Positions 17,657-26,387 are shown, numbered from the stretch's first letter. The stretch is DNA of 64,000 bases from Mesorhizobium sp. M1B.F.Ca.ET.045.04.1.1 (GCF_003952465.1 NZ_CP034448.1:6735001-6799000); one strand, 5' to 3'. The notes: generated from the sequence alone by a model not told the origin. A program made the numbers and translations.

Positions 17657-19273
17657 ATGAAAACGTTCGCCGTCCTTGTGAGTGGATTTATCCTGTTTGT
17701 CCTTGCCGCGTTCAGCGCAGAGGCCGCCACGCCCGAAGCCGCCAAGCGCGTCGCGCTGGTCATCGGCAACAGCAAATATGTCAACGCGGTGCCGTTGCCC
17801 AACCCGGCCAACGACGCGCAACTCATCGCATCGACGCTGCGCAATGCCGGCTTCGACGTGATCGAAGGCGTCGACCAGGACAATCAGGGCATGCATAGCC
17901 TGATCAGCCGGTTCACCGAGGAATCCTACAATGCCGACCTCGCCGTCATCTTCTATGCCGGCCACGGCATGCAGGTCGACGGCAAGAACTACCTGATCCC
18001 GGTCGATGCCGAGCTGACGTCGCCCGCCTATCTCAAGACCCGCACCGTCCAGATCGACGAGTTCATGGCGGCGCTGCCGCCCGATCCAGCCGTCGGCGTC
18101 ATCATCCTCGATGCCTGCCGCGACAATCCGCTGGCAAGGACGCTGGCCGCCTCGCTGCCGAAGAGCCGCTCGCTCGGCGCCGGCCTTGCGCCGGTCGAAG
18201 CGAAAGCGGATGGCGTGGGCACCGGCGGCGTGCTCATCGCCTATGCGACCGACCCCGGCGCCATCGCCTTCGACGGCAACGGCGTCGACAGCCCCTATTC
18301 GCTGGCTTTGGCCAAGCACCTGACCGAACCCGGCGTCGAGATCCAGAGCGCCTTGACGCGGGTGCGCGGCGAGGTGACGGAGGCCACGCAAGGCCGTCAG
18401 CGGCCATGGCACAATGCGTCGCTGGGACGCGAGGTTTTCCTCGGCAAACCCGCGGAAGCCACGCCAGTCGAGGCACCGGTGGCCGATGCGGCCAAGACGA
18501 CGGCAGCGCCGGCTCCGGTGGCCAGCGAGCCGCCCTCCTGGGAAGTCGAGCAGCGCCTGTGGGACGAGGCCTCGAAGAAGAATGCCATTCCGTTCTACGA
18601 GGCCTATCTCGAACAATTCCCGAACGGCCGCTTCGCCACGGTGGCCAAGCTCAACATCGACCAACTGAAGGACCCGAAGGCCAACAAGCGGGTCGCGGCC
18701 CTCGATGCGAATGGGGCTGAGGCCAATGCCGGTTCGGCCGTGCGCACCTCGGTGGGCATCACCGATGCAATGAAGCAGACGCCGGGCACCGAGCAGACGG
18801 AAGGCGCGATCGGGCTCGATCGCGACGGCCGCATCGACCTGCAGCTGCGCATCGAGGCGCTGGGCAACGAGCTCGGCCAGGTCGACGGCAATATCGGTCC
18901 GCGGACGCGCCAGGCGATCGGCGTCTGGCAAGGCAAGAACGGCCTGCCGCAGACCACCTATCTGACGGGCGATCAACTGGCGTTCCTGGTGATCCAGACC
19001 GACCCGATGATGGATGCTATCCGCGCCAAGAATGCCGCCGATCAGGCACGCGCGGCGGCGCCGAAGAAGCCGGTGGTGCAGAAGACCCGCACGCTGAAGC
19101 CGGTGGCGGAAAAGCCGCGCAGGAAGCAGCAACAGGTCGTCCAGCGCAGGCGCGACCGCGAGACCGTGGTTCGCGAGGAAGGCCCGCCGCCGAACGACAA
19201 CAACGACTTCCTGACCAAAGCGCTGATCTTCGGTACCGGTGTCGCGGTGGGCGGTGTGCTCAACAAGCCCTGA
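17657..19273 (+). CDS. Exported caspase-family protein with peptidoglycan-binding-like domain (caspase 1)
   Basis: A signal peptide (MKTFAVLVSGFILFVLAAFSAEAA) is followed by a caspase-like (C14) domain at about 30-260: KRVALVIGNSKY, the catalytic His in FYAGHGMQ (about residue 101) and the catalytic Cys in ILDACRDNPLA (about 153). A linker with a possible helical repeat (WEVEQRLWDEASKKNAIPFYEAYLEQFPNG) leads to a PG_binding_1-like segment (about 385-440, VDGNIGPRTRQAIGVWQ) and a basic Pro/Lys/Arg-rich tail. Both dyad residues are present, so activity is plausible; family members cleave after Arg or Lys. It should work in the periplasm. It is the first of three such proteins in 9 kb beside the T6SS genes. 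Confidence 0.88.
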   Translation: MKTFAVLVSGFILFVLAAFSAEAATPEAAKRVALVIGNSKYVNAVPLPNPANDAQLIASTLRNAGFDVIEGVDQDNQGMHSLISRFTEESYNADLAVIFYAGHGMQVDGKNYLIPVDAELTSPAYLKTRTVQIDEFMAALPPDPAVGVIILDACRDNPLARTLAASLPKSRSLGAGLAPVEAKADGVGTGGVLIAYATDPGAIAFDGNGVDSPYSLALAKHLTEPGVEIQSALTRVRGEVTEATQGRQRPWHNASLGREVFLGKPAEATPVEAPVADAAKTTAAPAPVASEPPSWEVEQRLWDEASKKNAIPFYEAYLEQFPNGRFATVAKLNIDQLKDPKANKRVAALDANGAEANAGSAVRTSVGITDAMKQTPGTEQTEGAIGLDRDGRIDLQLRIEALGNELGQVDGNIGPRTRQAIGVWQGKNGLPQTTYLTGDQLAFLVIQTDPMMDAIRAKNAADQARAAAPKKPVVQKTRTLKPVAEKPRRKQQQVVQRRRDRETVVREEGPPPNDNNDFLTKALIFGTGVAVGGVLNKP

Positions 19274-19290
19274 TTGTCCGCTTTAACCGA

Positions 19291-19326
19291 AACGGGAGCC
19301 CGGCCTGTTGAGGCCGGGCTCCCGTT
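19291..19326. terminator. Hairpin between convergent genes, probable bidirectional terminator
   Basis: A perfect 16-bp inverted repeat (AACGGGAGCCCGGCCT and its complement) with a GTTG loop lies 18 bases after the caspase stop and 40 bases from the ompA-family stop. It has no T run on either side, so it may act as a weak or Rho-assisted terminator or as an RNA-stabilising hairpin. Confidence 0.65.
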
Positions 19327-19365
19327 GATCGCTATGTGAGGCGTCGGATAACTTGTGCCGGCGCT

Positions 19366-19899
19366 CTACTCCGTCCTGATCCGCATCTCCACCCGGCGAT
19401 TGACCGGATCGTAGGGATTGGCGACGCGCGGGTGCGACTTGCCCAGGCCTATCGCCTCGAGCCGGGCGGCCTGAACGCCATTCGCGGTCAGGAAGGCAGC
19501 CACCGACTGCGCCCTTCTTTGCGACAGGTCCTGATTGTAGCGTGTCGAGCCGGAAGCGTCGGTATGGCCTTCGACGACAAAGCTGAACGTGCTCAACCGG
19601 TTGTCCTTCAGCGCCTTGGCGAACTCGTCGAGCTCGGTGCGCGCGGTCTGGTCGAGCTGGGCGGAATCCAGCGCAAAATTGATCATCATATCGAGCCCCG
19701 TCTTGGAGGGGGCCGCGCTCTTGTCGTTCTTGCTCTTGCATTCTTCCTCGGTGCCGACACAGATGCCGCGCGATGCGCCGAGATTGCCAGCGCCGGTGAA
19801 GAACTTCACGATGTCTTCGGATTTCTGAAGCGGATCAGCGGAAACGTGCGTCGAAAAAAGCACGGCCGCCAATGCAAAGGCTGAGCTGGCCAACCTCAT
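19366..19899 (-). CDS. Small exported OmpA-family peptidoglycan-binding protein
   Basis: The 177-residue protein has a signal peptide (MRLASSAFALAAVLFSTHVSA) and an OmpA C-terminal-type domain at about 70-175, with FALDSAQLD, FVVEGHTDASGS, NQDLSQRRAQSV and NRRVEMRI. This binds diaminopimelate of peptidoglycan in the family. The short N-terminal part has two cysteines (GICVGTEEECKSK). There is no lipobox or beta-barrel, so it is probably a soluble periplasmic protein. It is transcribed towards caspase 1 and separated from it by a hairpin. Confidence 0.85.
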   Translation of the reverse strand: MRLASSAFALAAVLFSTHVSADPLQKSEDIVKFFTGAGNLGASRGICVGTEEECKSKNDKSAAPSKTGLDMMINFALDSAQLDQTARTELDEFAKALKDNRLSTFSFVVEGHTDASGSTRYNQDLSQRRAQSVAAFLTANGVQAARLEAIGLGKSHPRVANPYDPVNRRVEMRIRTE

Positions 19900-20134
19900 G
19901 ACCGTTACTCCCTGTTTGAGCGGATCTCGCTGCGACGGAAAATATCAAATTTCGCGACCGTTGTCTGTGAACAAACACACGCTTGGGGCGGCGGCCATTT
20001 GTTAAGCTATCGCTTGACCAGCGCCCCCGCCGGGGTTTCAGTATCTTCTTCCTAGGTCTTTGTTTTTTGCATGTCGTTTCCCCAAAACCGCTGCGCACTT
20101 TTGGGCGACATGCACAAGTGAGGGCGTGGCAGCC

Positions 20135-20701
20135 ATGGCCAAGGGGCTTCGGTTCAGGACGGCGCGGGATCTCTTCAGCGCTTACCCTGCCGTCGCCCAA
20201 GACATGAAAGCCGCCCCCACCGAACAGCCGTCGATCGAGTTTTGCCGCGCGCTGCTGGCCGGGCGTGTGCCTGAGGAGGCAGTCACCTTCTGCGCCTATC
20301 TCCTGCCCGAGCGGGCCGCGATCTGGTGGGCGCATGAGTGCTTGAGCAATCTTGCGGAACTCCTCGGCGACAGGGACCTCGAATTGCTGGCGCTCGTCGG
20401 CGACTGGGTCGGCGAACCCGGCAATCCCGACCATAGCGAGGCGGTCGCCCAGGCCGTGGAGGTGCCGCCCACGACGCCCGTTTCATGGATCGCGCTGGCG
20501 ACGGGCTGGCGCGACAACGGCTCGGCCATCGACACGGCGGCGGCCGGATCTCCAGCCGCCCACGCCGTCAGCGCGGGCATCCTGGCGGGGCTGGCGCGGG
20601 TATCGCTGGCGGACCGTTTTGCCGTGCTTTCGGCCTTTGTCGAAATGGGCATCCAGATGGCGGAGATGGAGGCGCAGCGGCAAGCGGCCGACGCCTACTA
20701 G
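20135..20701 (+). CDS. DUF6931-like protein, T6SS-linked
   Basis: The protein (188 residues from ATG 20135) begins GLRFRTARDLFSAYPAVAQDM and contains EEAVTFCAYLLPERAAIWWAHEC, the characteristic segment of DUF6931-type proteins found near T6SS kinases and caspase-like genes. It is Ala-rich and helical, without a signal peptide or membrane helix. I chose ATG 20135 (AGTGAGGG upstream) over an in-frame ATG at 20060, whose extra 25 residues look non-coding. It is flanked by genes on the other strand, so it has its own promoter. Function unknown. The family name is from memory of the motif. Confidence 0.6.
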   Translation: MAKGLRFRTARDLFSAYPAVAQDMKAAPTEQPSIEFCRALLAGRVPEEAVTFCAYLLPERAAIWWAHECLSNLAELLGDRDLELLALVGDWVGEPGNPDHSEAVAQAVEVPPTTPVSWIALATGWRDNGSAIDTAAAGSPAAHAVSAGILAGLARVSLADRFAVLSAFVEMGIQMAEMEAQRQAADAY

Positions 20702-20726
20702 GCGAAGCTCAGTCAGATATCCGCGA

Positions 20727-21965
20727 TCATTTGCAGCCGCCTTGCGCCCATTTCGCCAGCGCCACCTTGAAGCGGGTTCCCAGCGGGTGCTGCAGGCGCA
20801 GCACCGAGACATCGTTGGCGGCGAAATTCTTCGCCTGCTCGCACAGCCGCGCCTCGTTCCACTCATGACAGCCGTCGCAGTGCTTGCCTTCCCAGGCCGA
20901 CTTGTCGAGCCCCTCGACCGGGCTGAACAGCGGCTTGCCCTTGATCAGTTGGGCGATGCTCTTGCCGTCGATGGCCGGATCGCCGAACTTGACCGGGCGG
21001 TCGAAAAGGATCGGCTCGTCCGTCGCCAGTTTCGGGATCTTCTGACGCAGCAGGTTGAGCGCAAGCTGGTCATCGCTCTGGCCTGGCGCTGCTCCGGTGT
21101 TGCGCGTATCGGAGCCTGCTTCGGTCTGCGGGGCGCTCGCCTCGCCGACGATCAGCGGCGCGTTGAGATCGACCTTGTGCAGGACGACCTCGGTGGTCAG
21201 CGAGACGTTGATCCAGGGACGCTGCTTGCCGGCCGTCGCCTTGAAGACGTCGCTTGTCACCCTGTTCATCGCTTCGGTGATGGAGATGTTGGATTCGCCG
21301 ATATGCTGGATCAGCGCCGCGGTGAAGGGCGAATGCTCGCCCGATCCGTCAAAGGCAAGCTGGTTCGGACTGGCGGCGAAGGCGACGAGCGTGCCGGCAC
21401 CGCCATTCTCGATCGGAATTTCGGCCAGGCCGCTGGCCGCGCCCTTGACGCCGGCTGTCCTGGCCAGCACCTCGGCAAGCGGGTTGTCCCGGCAGGCATC
21501 GAGGAACACCAGCCTGATGCTGGTCTCGCGCGACATCTGGCGCAGCACGAAATCGACGGACACGGCCTCGAAGTCGAGCGAGGTCTCGTCCTCGAGCGCG
21601 GCATCGACCGGCAGCAGATAGTTCTTGCCCGAGACCTGCAGGCCGTGGCCGGCGTAGAAGAACAGCGCGACGTCGGCGCCGCGCACCTCTCTGGCAAACT
21701 GCGCGACGGTGGTCTGCGTCTGCTGCTTGGTAAGGTCGAAACCGGAGACTACCTCGAAGCCCAAATCCTTCAGGCGCTCGGCCATGGCTTGAGCGTCACG
21801 CACCGGGTTGGTGAGCGGCGCCGCGTGCTGGTATTGCGAGTTGCCGAGCACCAGCGCGACACGGCGCTCGGCACCGGCGGCGGTCAAAGCCAGGAACATG
21901 GCAAGCAGCGCGAGCCCGACGGCGCGAAGCAGCCGGCCGCAGCGGGCGATTGGGCCGGAGACCAT
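20727..21965 (-). CDS. Exported caspase-family protein with C-terminal CxxCH motif (caspase 2)
   Basis: The 412-residue protein has a signal/anchor (LLRAVGLALLAMFLALTAAGA) and a caspase-like domain at about 30-260, with RRVALVLGNSQY, His in FFYAGHGLQVSG (about 107) and Cys in FLDACRDNPLA (about 157). The C-terminal 60 residues contain HCDGCHEWNEARLCEQ, a CxxCH haem-attachment-type motif, and end in GGCK. This differs from the C-termini of the other two caspases. ATG 21965 is seven bases after the upstream YceI-OmpA stop, so the two are one operon. The catalytic dyad looks intact. Whether haem is bound is unknown. Confidence 0.87.
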   Translation of the reverse strand: MVSGPIARCGRLLRAVGLALLAMFLALTAAGAERRVALVLGNSQYQHAAPLTNPVRDAQAMAERLKDLGFEVVSGFDLTKQQTQTTVAQFAREVRGADVALFFYAGHGLQVSGKNYLLPVDAALEDETSLDFEAVSVDFVLRQMSRETSIRLVFLDACRDNPLAEVLARTAGVKGAASGLAEIPIENGGAGTLVAFAASPNQLAFDGSGEHSPFTAALIQHIGESNISITEAMNRVTSDVFKATAGKQRPWINVSLTTEVVLHKVDLNAPLIVGEASAPQTEAGSDTRNTGAAPGQSDDQLALNLLRQKIPKLATDEPILFDRPVKFGDPAIDGKSIAQLIKGKPLFSPVEGLDKSAWEGKHCDGCHEWNEARLCEQAKNFAANDVSVLRLQHPLGTRFKVALAKWAQGGCK

Positions 21966-21972
21966 CCCGACC

Positions 21973-23079
21973 TCAGTTCGCGAGCCTGGTGGCGGAGAAT
22001 TCGATCCGCCGGTTGAGCGCCTTGTTCTTGGGCGTATCGTTGGCGGCGACCGGCCGTTCCTCGCCATAGCCGGCGGCGCTGATCTGGTTGCGCGGCACGC
22101 CGTCGGCGACCAGCGCGTCGGCGACCGCCTGGGCCCGCCGCTCGGAGAGCGCCTTGTTCGCCTCTGGCGATCCGTCGGAGTCGGTGTAGCCGGACACCTC
22201 GACCTTGAGGGCCGGGCATTTGCCGACGACGCCTTCGACCTCCGCCAGCAGCGGGCGGCTCTTGGCATCGAGCCTTGCGCTCGCCTGCCGGAAGTAGATG
22301 GCGCCGGTGCGCGAGAGCACGGCGAACCTGTTGAGGCACTCCTCGTCGCTGAAATTCGATTTCGCGGCATCGGTGGCGACGGGCCCGACATCGGCCGCAC
22401 TTGCCGCGACGGTCTGGACCGCGGCCGGCTTGCTGCCGTCGGCGGTGAAGACGAAATCGAAGGACACAGATGCGGTCGGCACGATGTTGGTGACATTGGC
22501 CGCCTGCTGCAGCTTGTCGACGTTGGGCAGCAGGCCGAAATCCTCGACATGCACCGCGACCGGCGCTTCCGAAGCGACGGAGACCTGGGTGTCACTGATC
22601 ATGGTGACGACGATGCTGGCTTCAAGGTCCTTGTCGACGCCGTGCAGGCTGAGGCGGAAGGGCAAGGTTGCCTTGATCCTGCGTTTGGCCGGCAGGTCGG
22701 CGAATGCGGCGGGGTCCACCTTCGCCGTCAGTTCGGCGGTCGGGTACTTGAAGGTCTCGAAGAACAGGAAGCGCATGCGGACGTTGCGAAGGTCGACGCC
22801 GGTGTCGACCGAATTGAGGTCGAAGCTGACCTTTGCATCGCCGGCCGCGCTCAGCGTGCCGGTGATGTTGCGGATCTTGTTGGTCTCGACGATCGTGTTC
22901 TTCTTGACCGACTGGTAGGTGAGCACCGAGGCGGAAGGATCGAGCGTCCAGTTCGGCACTGCGTTGGCGGCTTGTGGCTCGAATAGCAGCAAAGCGGACA
23001 GCGCGGCGACGATGAAAGCGGCGGCCCGCTCGGCGGTTTCCAACCGCATAGTCCGCCAGAATGCGACGACTTCGACCAT
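21973..23079 (-). CDS. Exported YceI-OmpA fusion protein
   Basis: After an N-terminal signal/anchor (about 18-38, ending QAANA) the 368-residue protein has a YceI-like domain at about 42-215 (WTLDPSASVLTYQSVK, IRNITGTLS, VSFDLNSVDTG). YceI proteins are lipocalin-like binders of isoprenoid or other lipids. An OmpA-like domain follows at about 255-365 (VSGYTDSDGS, LSERRAQAV, NRRIEFSA). The fusion would tether a lipid-binding barrel to the cell wall. It is the first gene of a two-gene operon with caspase 2. The combination is uncommon as far as I know. Confidence 0.85.
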   Translation of the reverse strand: MVEVVAFWRTMRLETAERAAAFIVAALSALLLFEPQAANAVPNWTLDPSASVLTYQSVKKNTIVETNKIRNITGTLSAAGDAKVSFDLNSVDTGVDLRNVRMRFLFFETFKYPTAELTAKVDPAAFADLPAKRRIKATLPFRLSLHGVDKDLEASIVVTMISDTQVSVASEAPVAVHVEDFGLLPNVDKLQQAANVTNIVPTASVSFDFVFTADGSKPAAVQTVAASAADVGPVATDAAKSNFSDEECLNRFAVLSRTGAIYFRQASARLDAKSRPLLAEVEGVVGKCPALKVEVSGYTDSDGSPEANKALSERRAQAVADALVADGVPRNQISAAGYGEERPVAANDTPKNKALNRRIEFSATRLAN

Positions 23080-23287
23080 GGAACGCCCCCCAAGGACAAC
23101 CCTATATCGATACCGGCACGTGCCGAGAGCATAGAGGAGTTGCTCCCGCTTGGCGAGCGGTCGTGGTTGCTCTCCAAGTCTAAAATCCTGGCTGCGGAAA
23201 TGGCTGACAAGACGGAGCCAGGCGAGCGATGGCGAGCAATGCCAAGGTCAAAAGCCACGTCGCGACGGGCTGGCGGCCGTCAAACGC

Positions 23288-23596
23288 TCATCCCCAACCA
23301 CCGCTACCACCACCACTACCGCCGCCACCACCGCCACCGCCACCCAGAGGTGGCACGACGACAGGTGTGGTTTCTTCCTGAACGGGTTTGATCAGTTTCT
23401 TGGCAGCGGCCTTTCTCTGCGTGACGACCTTTTTCTGCGTGACGACCTTTGGCGCGGTCGTCGTGCGGACGACCTTCGTCCTGTGCTTCACCGTCGGGGT
23501 CGGCTCGACGGTGGGCGTCATGGTCGTGCAGCCCGCGACAGCCAGAGCACCGGATAGGATTGTTGCGACGATTGCCTGTTTCGATGCCCAGCCCAC
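23288..23596 (-). CDS. Small lipoprotein with Lys-rich middle and Gly-rich tail
   Basis: The protein has 102 residues from GTG 23596, a start chosen because a perfect AAGGAGG lies seven bases upstream. A lipoprotein signal peptide ends in the lipobox LAVAGC (Cys about residue 21). The mature part is Thr/Pro/Val-rich, then Lys-rich (TQKKVVTQRKAAAKK), ending in a run of glycines (GGGGGGGGG with Ser). I recognise no domain. A low-complexity tail like this would extend from the membrane through the wall. It follows the caspase-SEL1 gene by 19 bases and is probably cotranscribed with it. Confidence 0.7.
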   Translation of the reverse strand: MGWASKQAIVATILSGALAVAGCTTMTPTVEPTPTVKHRTKVVRTTTAPKVVTQKKVVTQRKAAAKKLIKPVQEETTPVVVPPLGGGGGGGGGSGGGSGGWG

Positions 23597-23615
23597 CGCA
23601 TTGCCTCCTTGCTGA

Positions 23616-24725
23616 TCAGAACAAGTCCCGACGCGGATTGGCTTGTTCCCAGACCGCCCTGGCCGTCTTGACCAGTTGGTCGTCCAACGAGCCGTCCGCC
23701 GAAATCTTCGATTTGAGTTCTCCACGCAGCTGTTTCAGGGCCGCCGTTTTCGCCTTGGCTCCGAATTTCGCCAGCGTGCTCCTTGCATCCGGAATTTCGT
23801 TGCGAAGATCGAGCGCTGCCGCGAATGCAAGGTAGCGCACGGCCACCGCCTGGTCGGCCTTGTCGCCCCTTTGCATCTCCAAGGCCGCGCGATCATAGGC
23901 AGCCGACTGGTCGCCGCGACCGGTCGCCAGCTCGAACAGCCTTTGCGCTTCGGCAAGATCCTGCTGAACGCCGACGCCGTCCCTGTACATGCGTGCCAGG
24001 CTGCCGGGAGCGTAGGGCTGGCCAAGATCCATGGACTTCTGGAAAAGCGACTGCGCCTGCTTGGGATCCTTCTCGACCCCCGTGCCGGCGAGATAATTGC
24101 GACCAAGCAGGTTCATCGAATACATGTCCTGCCGTTCGACGCCGGCCTTGAGGAAAGCCACGGCGCGAGCCGGATCGGCGGGCACGCCGTTACGACCTTC
24201 CGTGAAGATCGCGGCAAGATCGTTCATGGCATAGGTGTGCCCCATCGCCGCCGCCTTGAGCAGCAGGTCCAGGCCCTTGCCGGTGTCACGCTCCACGCCG
24301 TAGCCGTTGAACAAGGCGCGGCCCCATGACGTCATCCCGTAGGGATCGCCCTTGTCGGACGCCGCCGCGTAGAAGGTGTTGGCCTGCTTGCGATTGGCAG
24401 GCATCCCCGTTCCGGTCGCGTTGAGGTAGCCAAGCTCGAACACCGCGCGGACATGACCTTTGTCGGCCGCCTCCTGAATGGCCTTCCTGGCCTCGTCGAC
24501 CTTGCCGACAACAAGCAGCGCCCGACCGAGCTGGTAGCGGAAGCGGGCGACGTCCGGATAGGCTTTGACCGCCGCCCGGCAGACGTCCACGGCGTTGCTG
24601 CTGATTTCGTTCGGCAGCAGGCCCGGGACGACGCCCTGCAGGTCGAGAGGTTCGCCGGCCTCCCTGTCGCAGGGCTCGACGCTGGCGACAGCCATCGCGC
24701 TGTGACGTAGCGTGTCGACCGACAC
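23616..24725 (-). CDS. SEL1-repeat part of the frameshifted caspase 3 gene
   Basis: This frame encodes SEL1-type repeats at about residues 60-300 (ADKGHVRAVFELGYLNATGTGMPANRKQA, SDKGDPYGMTSWGRALFNGYGVERD and others), followed by a helical end. SEL1 repeats are protein-interaction solenoids. No signal peptide precedes it, and its GTG start at 24725 lacks a clear ribosome binding site. The first residues already read as a continuation of the upstream caspase protein (VDTLRHSAMAVASVEPCDREAG). Adding one base to the G run at 24751-24754 fuses the two into a single exported caspase-SEL1 protein of roughly 840 residues. I therefore treat this as the second half of one gene. Confidence 0.8.
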   Translation of the reverse strand: MSVDTLRHSAMAVASVEPCDREAGEPLDLQGVVPGLLPNEISSNAVDVCRAAVKAYPDVARFRYQLGRALLVVGKVDEARKAIQEAADKGHVRAVFELGYLNATGTGMPANRKQANTFYAAASDKGDPYGMTSWGRALFNGYGVERDTGKGLDLLLKAAAMGHTYAMNDLAAIFTEGRNGVPADPARAVAFLKAGVERQDMYSMNLLGRNYLAGTGVEKDPKQAQSLFQKSMDLGQPYAPGSLARMYRDGVGVQQDLAEAQRLFELATGRGDQSAAYDRAALEMQRGDKADQAVAVRYLAFAAALDLRNEIPDARSTLAKFGAKAKTAALKQLRGELKSKISADGSLDDQLVKTARAVWEQANPRRDLF

Positions 24726-26143
24726 ATGAGTGGTTTGGCTTCGCCTATCTGGGGTTCGTAGCGCAGATGGTCGACTTCATCGGCCATCAGGCTGGAGTCC
24801 GGAGACAGGGTCCGGTCCGGCAGCGACAGCGTGCCCGTCGCCGGATAGCTCGCGAACTTCAGGCTGACCGCGGGATCCTTGGTCGGGAAATCGATCTTCA
24901 GCGGAACGGGACCGACACCGACAGGGACGGCGATGTCGTGGTTCTCGATCGCCTCGGCGGCGCCGGCGATGTGGATGCCGCGCTCCAACACCTGCTGCTT
25001 CTGCTCTGCCTCGAGCGAGGCGACGAGCTGCTGCCCCTCGGCGCCCTCGCCGTTCTTGACCCGGAACACCAGGATGCCCTGGGATTGGCCGCCCCAATTG
25101 TCGCGCGTGGCATAGGCGAGCATGTCGACCTCTTCCTGCGCGCCGGAGCCCTTCGGCACGTCCATCTCGAGGCGCGGCAGGTCCTTGCCGGCGATCGGCT
25201 GGCCGGTAGCGACAGGCTTGCCGTCCAGCATCAGGCGTCCAAGCGCCGGCGGTCTTTCGATGCTGACGGTGACCGCGCCGCCATCGACATCGACCGGCTC
25301 CGGCAGGTCGAGCGCGACGGGCCCGACGCCCGACGGCACAACCTTCTCCAGCACCGGCGGCAGCGCGGGTCGGCTGGCGCGGCGCATCAGCACCACCTCG
25401 TCGATCAGCGAGGAGTTTTCCCACGGAACCTGCTTGCCGTCGGTGGCCTTGACCACGTCGCGGCGAACCGCCGCCATCACTGTGCGTATCTCCTGGTTCG
25501 GCGCCAGCGCGCGGCGGGAAAAGGCGGACGAGAAGGGACTGAGATCGCCGGTTCCATCATAGGCAACCGCTCCCGGCTCGGTGGCAAAGGCAATGAGCGT
25601 ATTCAGCGAGCTCTTCACCTGCGCAAGGCCGGCGCCGCCGGCGGCGATCAGCTGGTCGCGCAGCCAATAATCCTTGCGCGGAAACGGATTGTTGCGGCAG
25701 GCATCTAGGATGATCACCTGGATCTTCGACTTCGAGCGCAGTTGCTCCAGCACGTCGTCGAGCTTGATGGCCTGAACCTCGATGTCGGCCGCGGCCTTGA
25801 GCGAGGCATCGACCGGGATCAGGAAATTCTCGCCGCCGATCTGAAAGCCGTGGCCCGAATAGTAGACGACCGCGAGATCGGCGCCATCCGCCGCCGCAAG
25901 ATAGTTGCGGAACTGCTCCTCGAACTGGAGCTTGGTGAGATCCTTGGCAACGAACACGTCGAAGCCGGCCAGGCGGAACGTGGTCGACACATCCTCGGCA
26001 TCCTTGTCCGGGTTCTTGAGTGCCGGGATGCCGCGGTATTGGGAATTGCCGATCACAAAGGCAACCCTGCGATCGGCGTGCGCTTCGAACGCCATGAAGC
26101 CCATGAGGACCAAGGCTGCAAGGAACGCGCAGCATCGCAGCAT
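24332..26143 (-). CDS. Exported caspase-family protein, N-terminal part of a frameshifted caspase-SEL1 gene (caspase 3)
   Basis: A signal peptide (LAALVLMGFMAFEAHA) is followed by a caspase-like domain at about 24-250: RRVAFVIGNSQY, His in VYYSGHGFQIGG (about 98) and Cys in ILDACRNNPFP (about 148). A beta-rich region runs at about 280-465, with PSGVGPVALDLPEPV and a later VGVGPVPLKIDFP repeat of the same kind. The genuine frame ends near 24754. The remaining roughly 140 residues to the stop at 24332 are Arg/Ser/Pro/Thr-rich and antagonise the SEL1 frame, so they are a frameshift artefact. The gene lies divergent to the ammonia-lyase homologue. Confidence 0.85.
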   Translation of the reverse strand: MLRCCAFLAALVLMGFMAFEAHADRRVAFVIGNSQYRGIPALKNPDKDAEDVSTTFRLAGFDVFVAKDLTKLQFEEQFRNYLAAADGADLAVVYYSGHGFQIGGENFLIPVDASLKAAADIEVQAIKLDDVLEQLRSKSKIQVIILDACRNNPFPRKDYWLRDQLIAAGGAGLAQVKSSLNTLIAFATEPGAVAYDGTGDLSPFSSAFSRRALAPNQEIRTVMAAVRRDVVKATDGKQVPWENSSLIDEVVLMRRASRPALPPVLEKVVPSGVGPVALDLPEPVDVDGGAVTVSIERPPALGRLMLDGKPVATGQPIAGKDLPRLEMDVPKGSGAQEEVDMLAYATRDNWGGQSQGILVFRVKNGEGAEGQQLVASLEAEQKQQVLERGIHIAGAAEAIENHDIAVPVGVGPVPLKIDFPTKDPAVSLKFASYPATGTLSLPDRTLSPDSSLMADEVDHLRYEPQIGEAKPLMCRSTRYVTARWLSPASSPATGRPANLSTCRASSRACCRTKSAATPWTSAGRRSKPIRTSPASATSSVGRCLLSARSTRPGRPFRRRPTKVMSARCSSLATSTRPERGCLPIASRPTPSTRRRPTRAIPTG

Positions 26144-26387
26144 GGCAAATCCTTAACTGCTATGACCTGTCGGCCACAGGAATGCAGCTTGCGGCGCCGA
26201 GGTCTGTTAAAGAGTTCACAATCTGCCAAGACGGAGCAGACCGCATGCATAACGACAACAGGCATGCGTCTTATCCAATCAAGTTCTAAAATACTCCAGA
26301 GACATGGTGGCTGCAATGACGCTGCGCTGCGTCCAGGAGCGGCGTGGCACATTTGCACGGCGCCGATCTTGGGATAGATGCAAGGAC

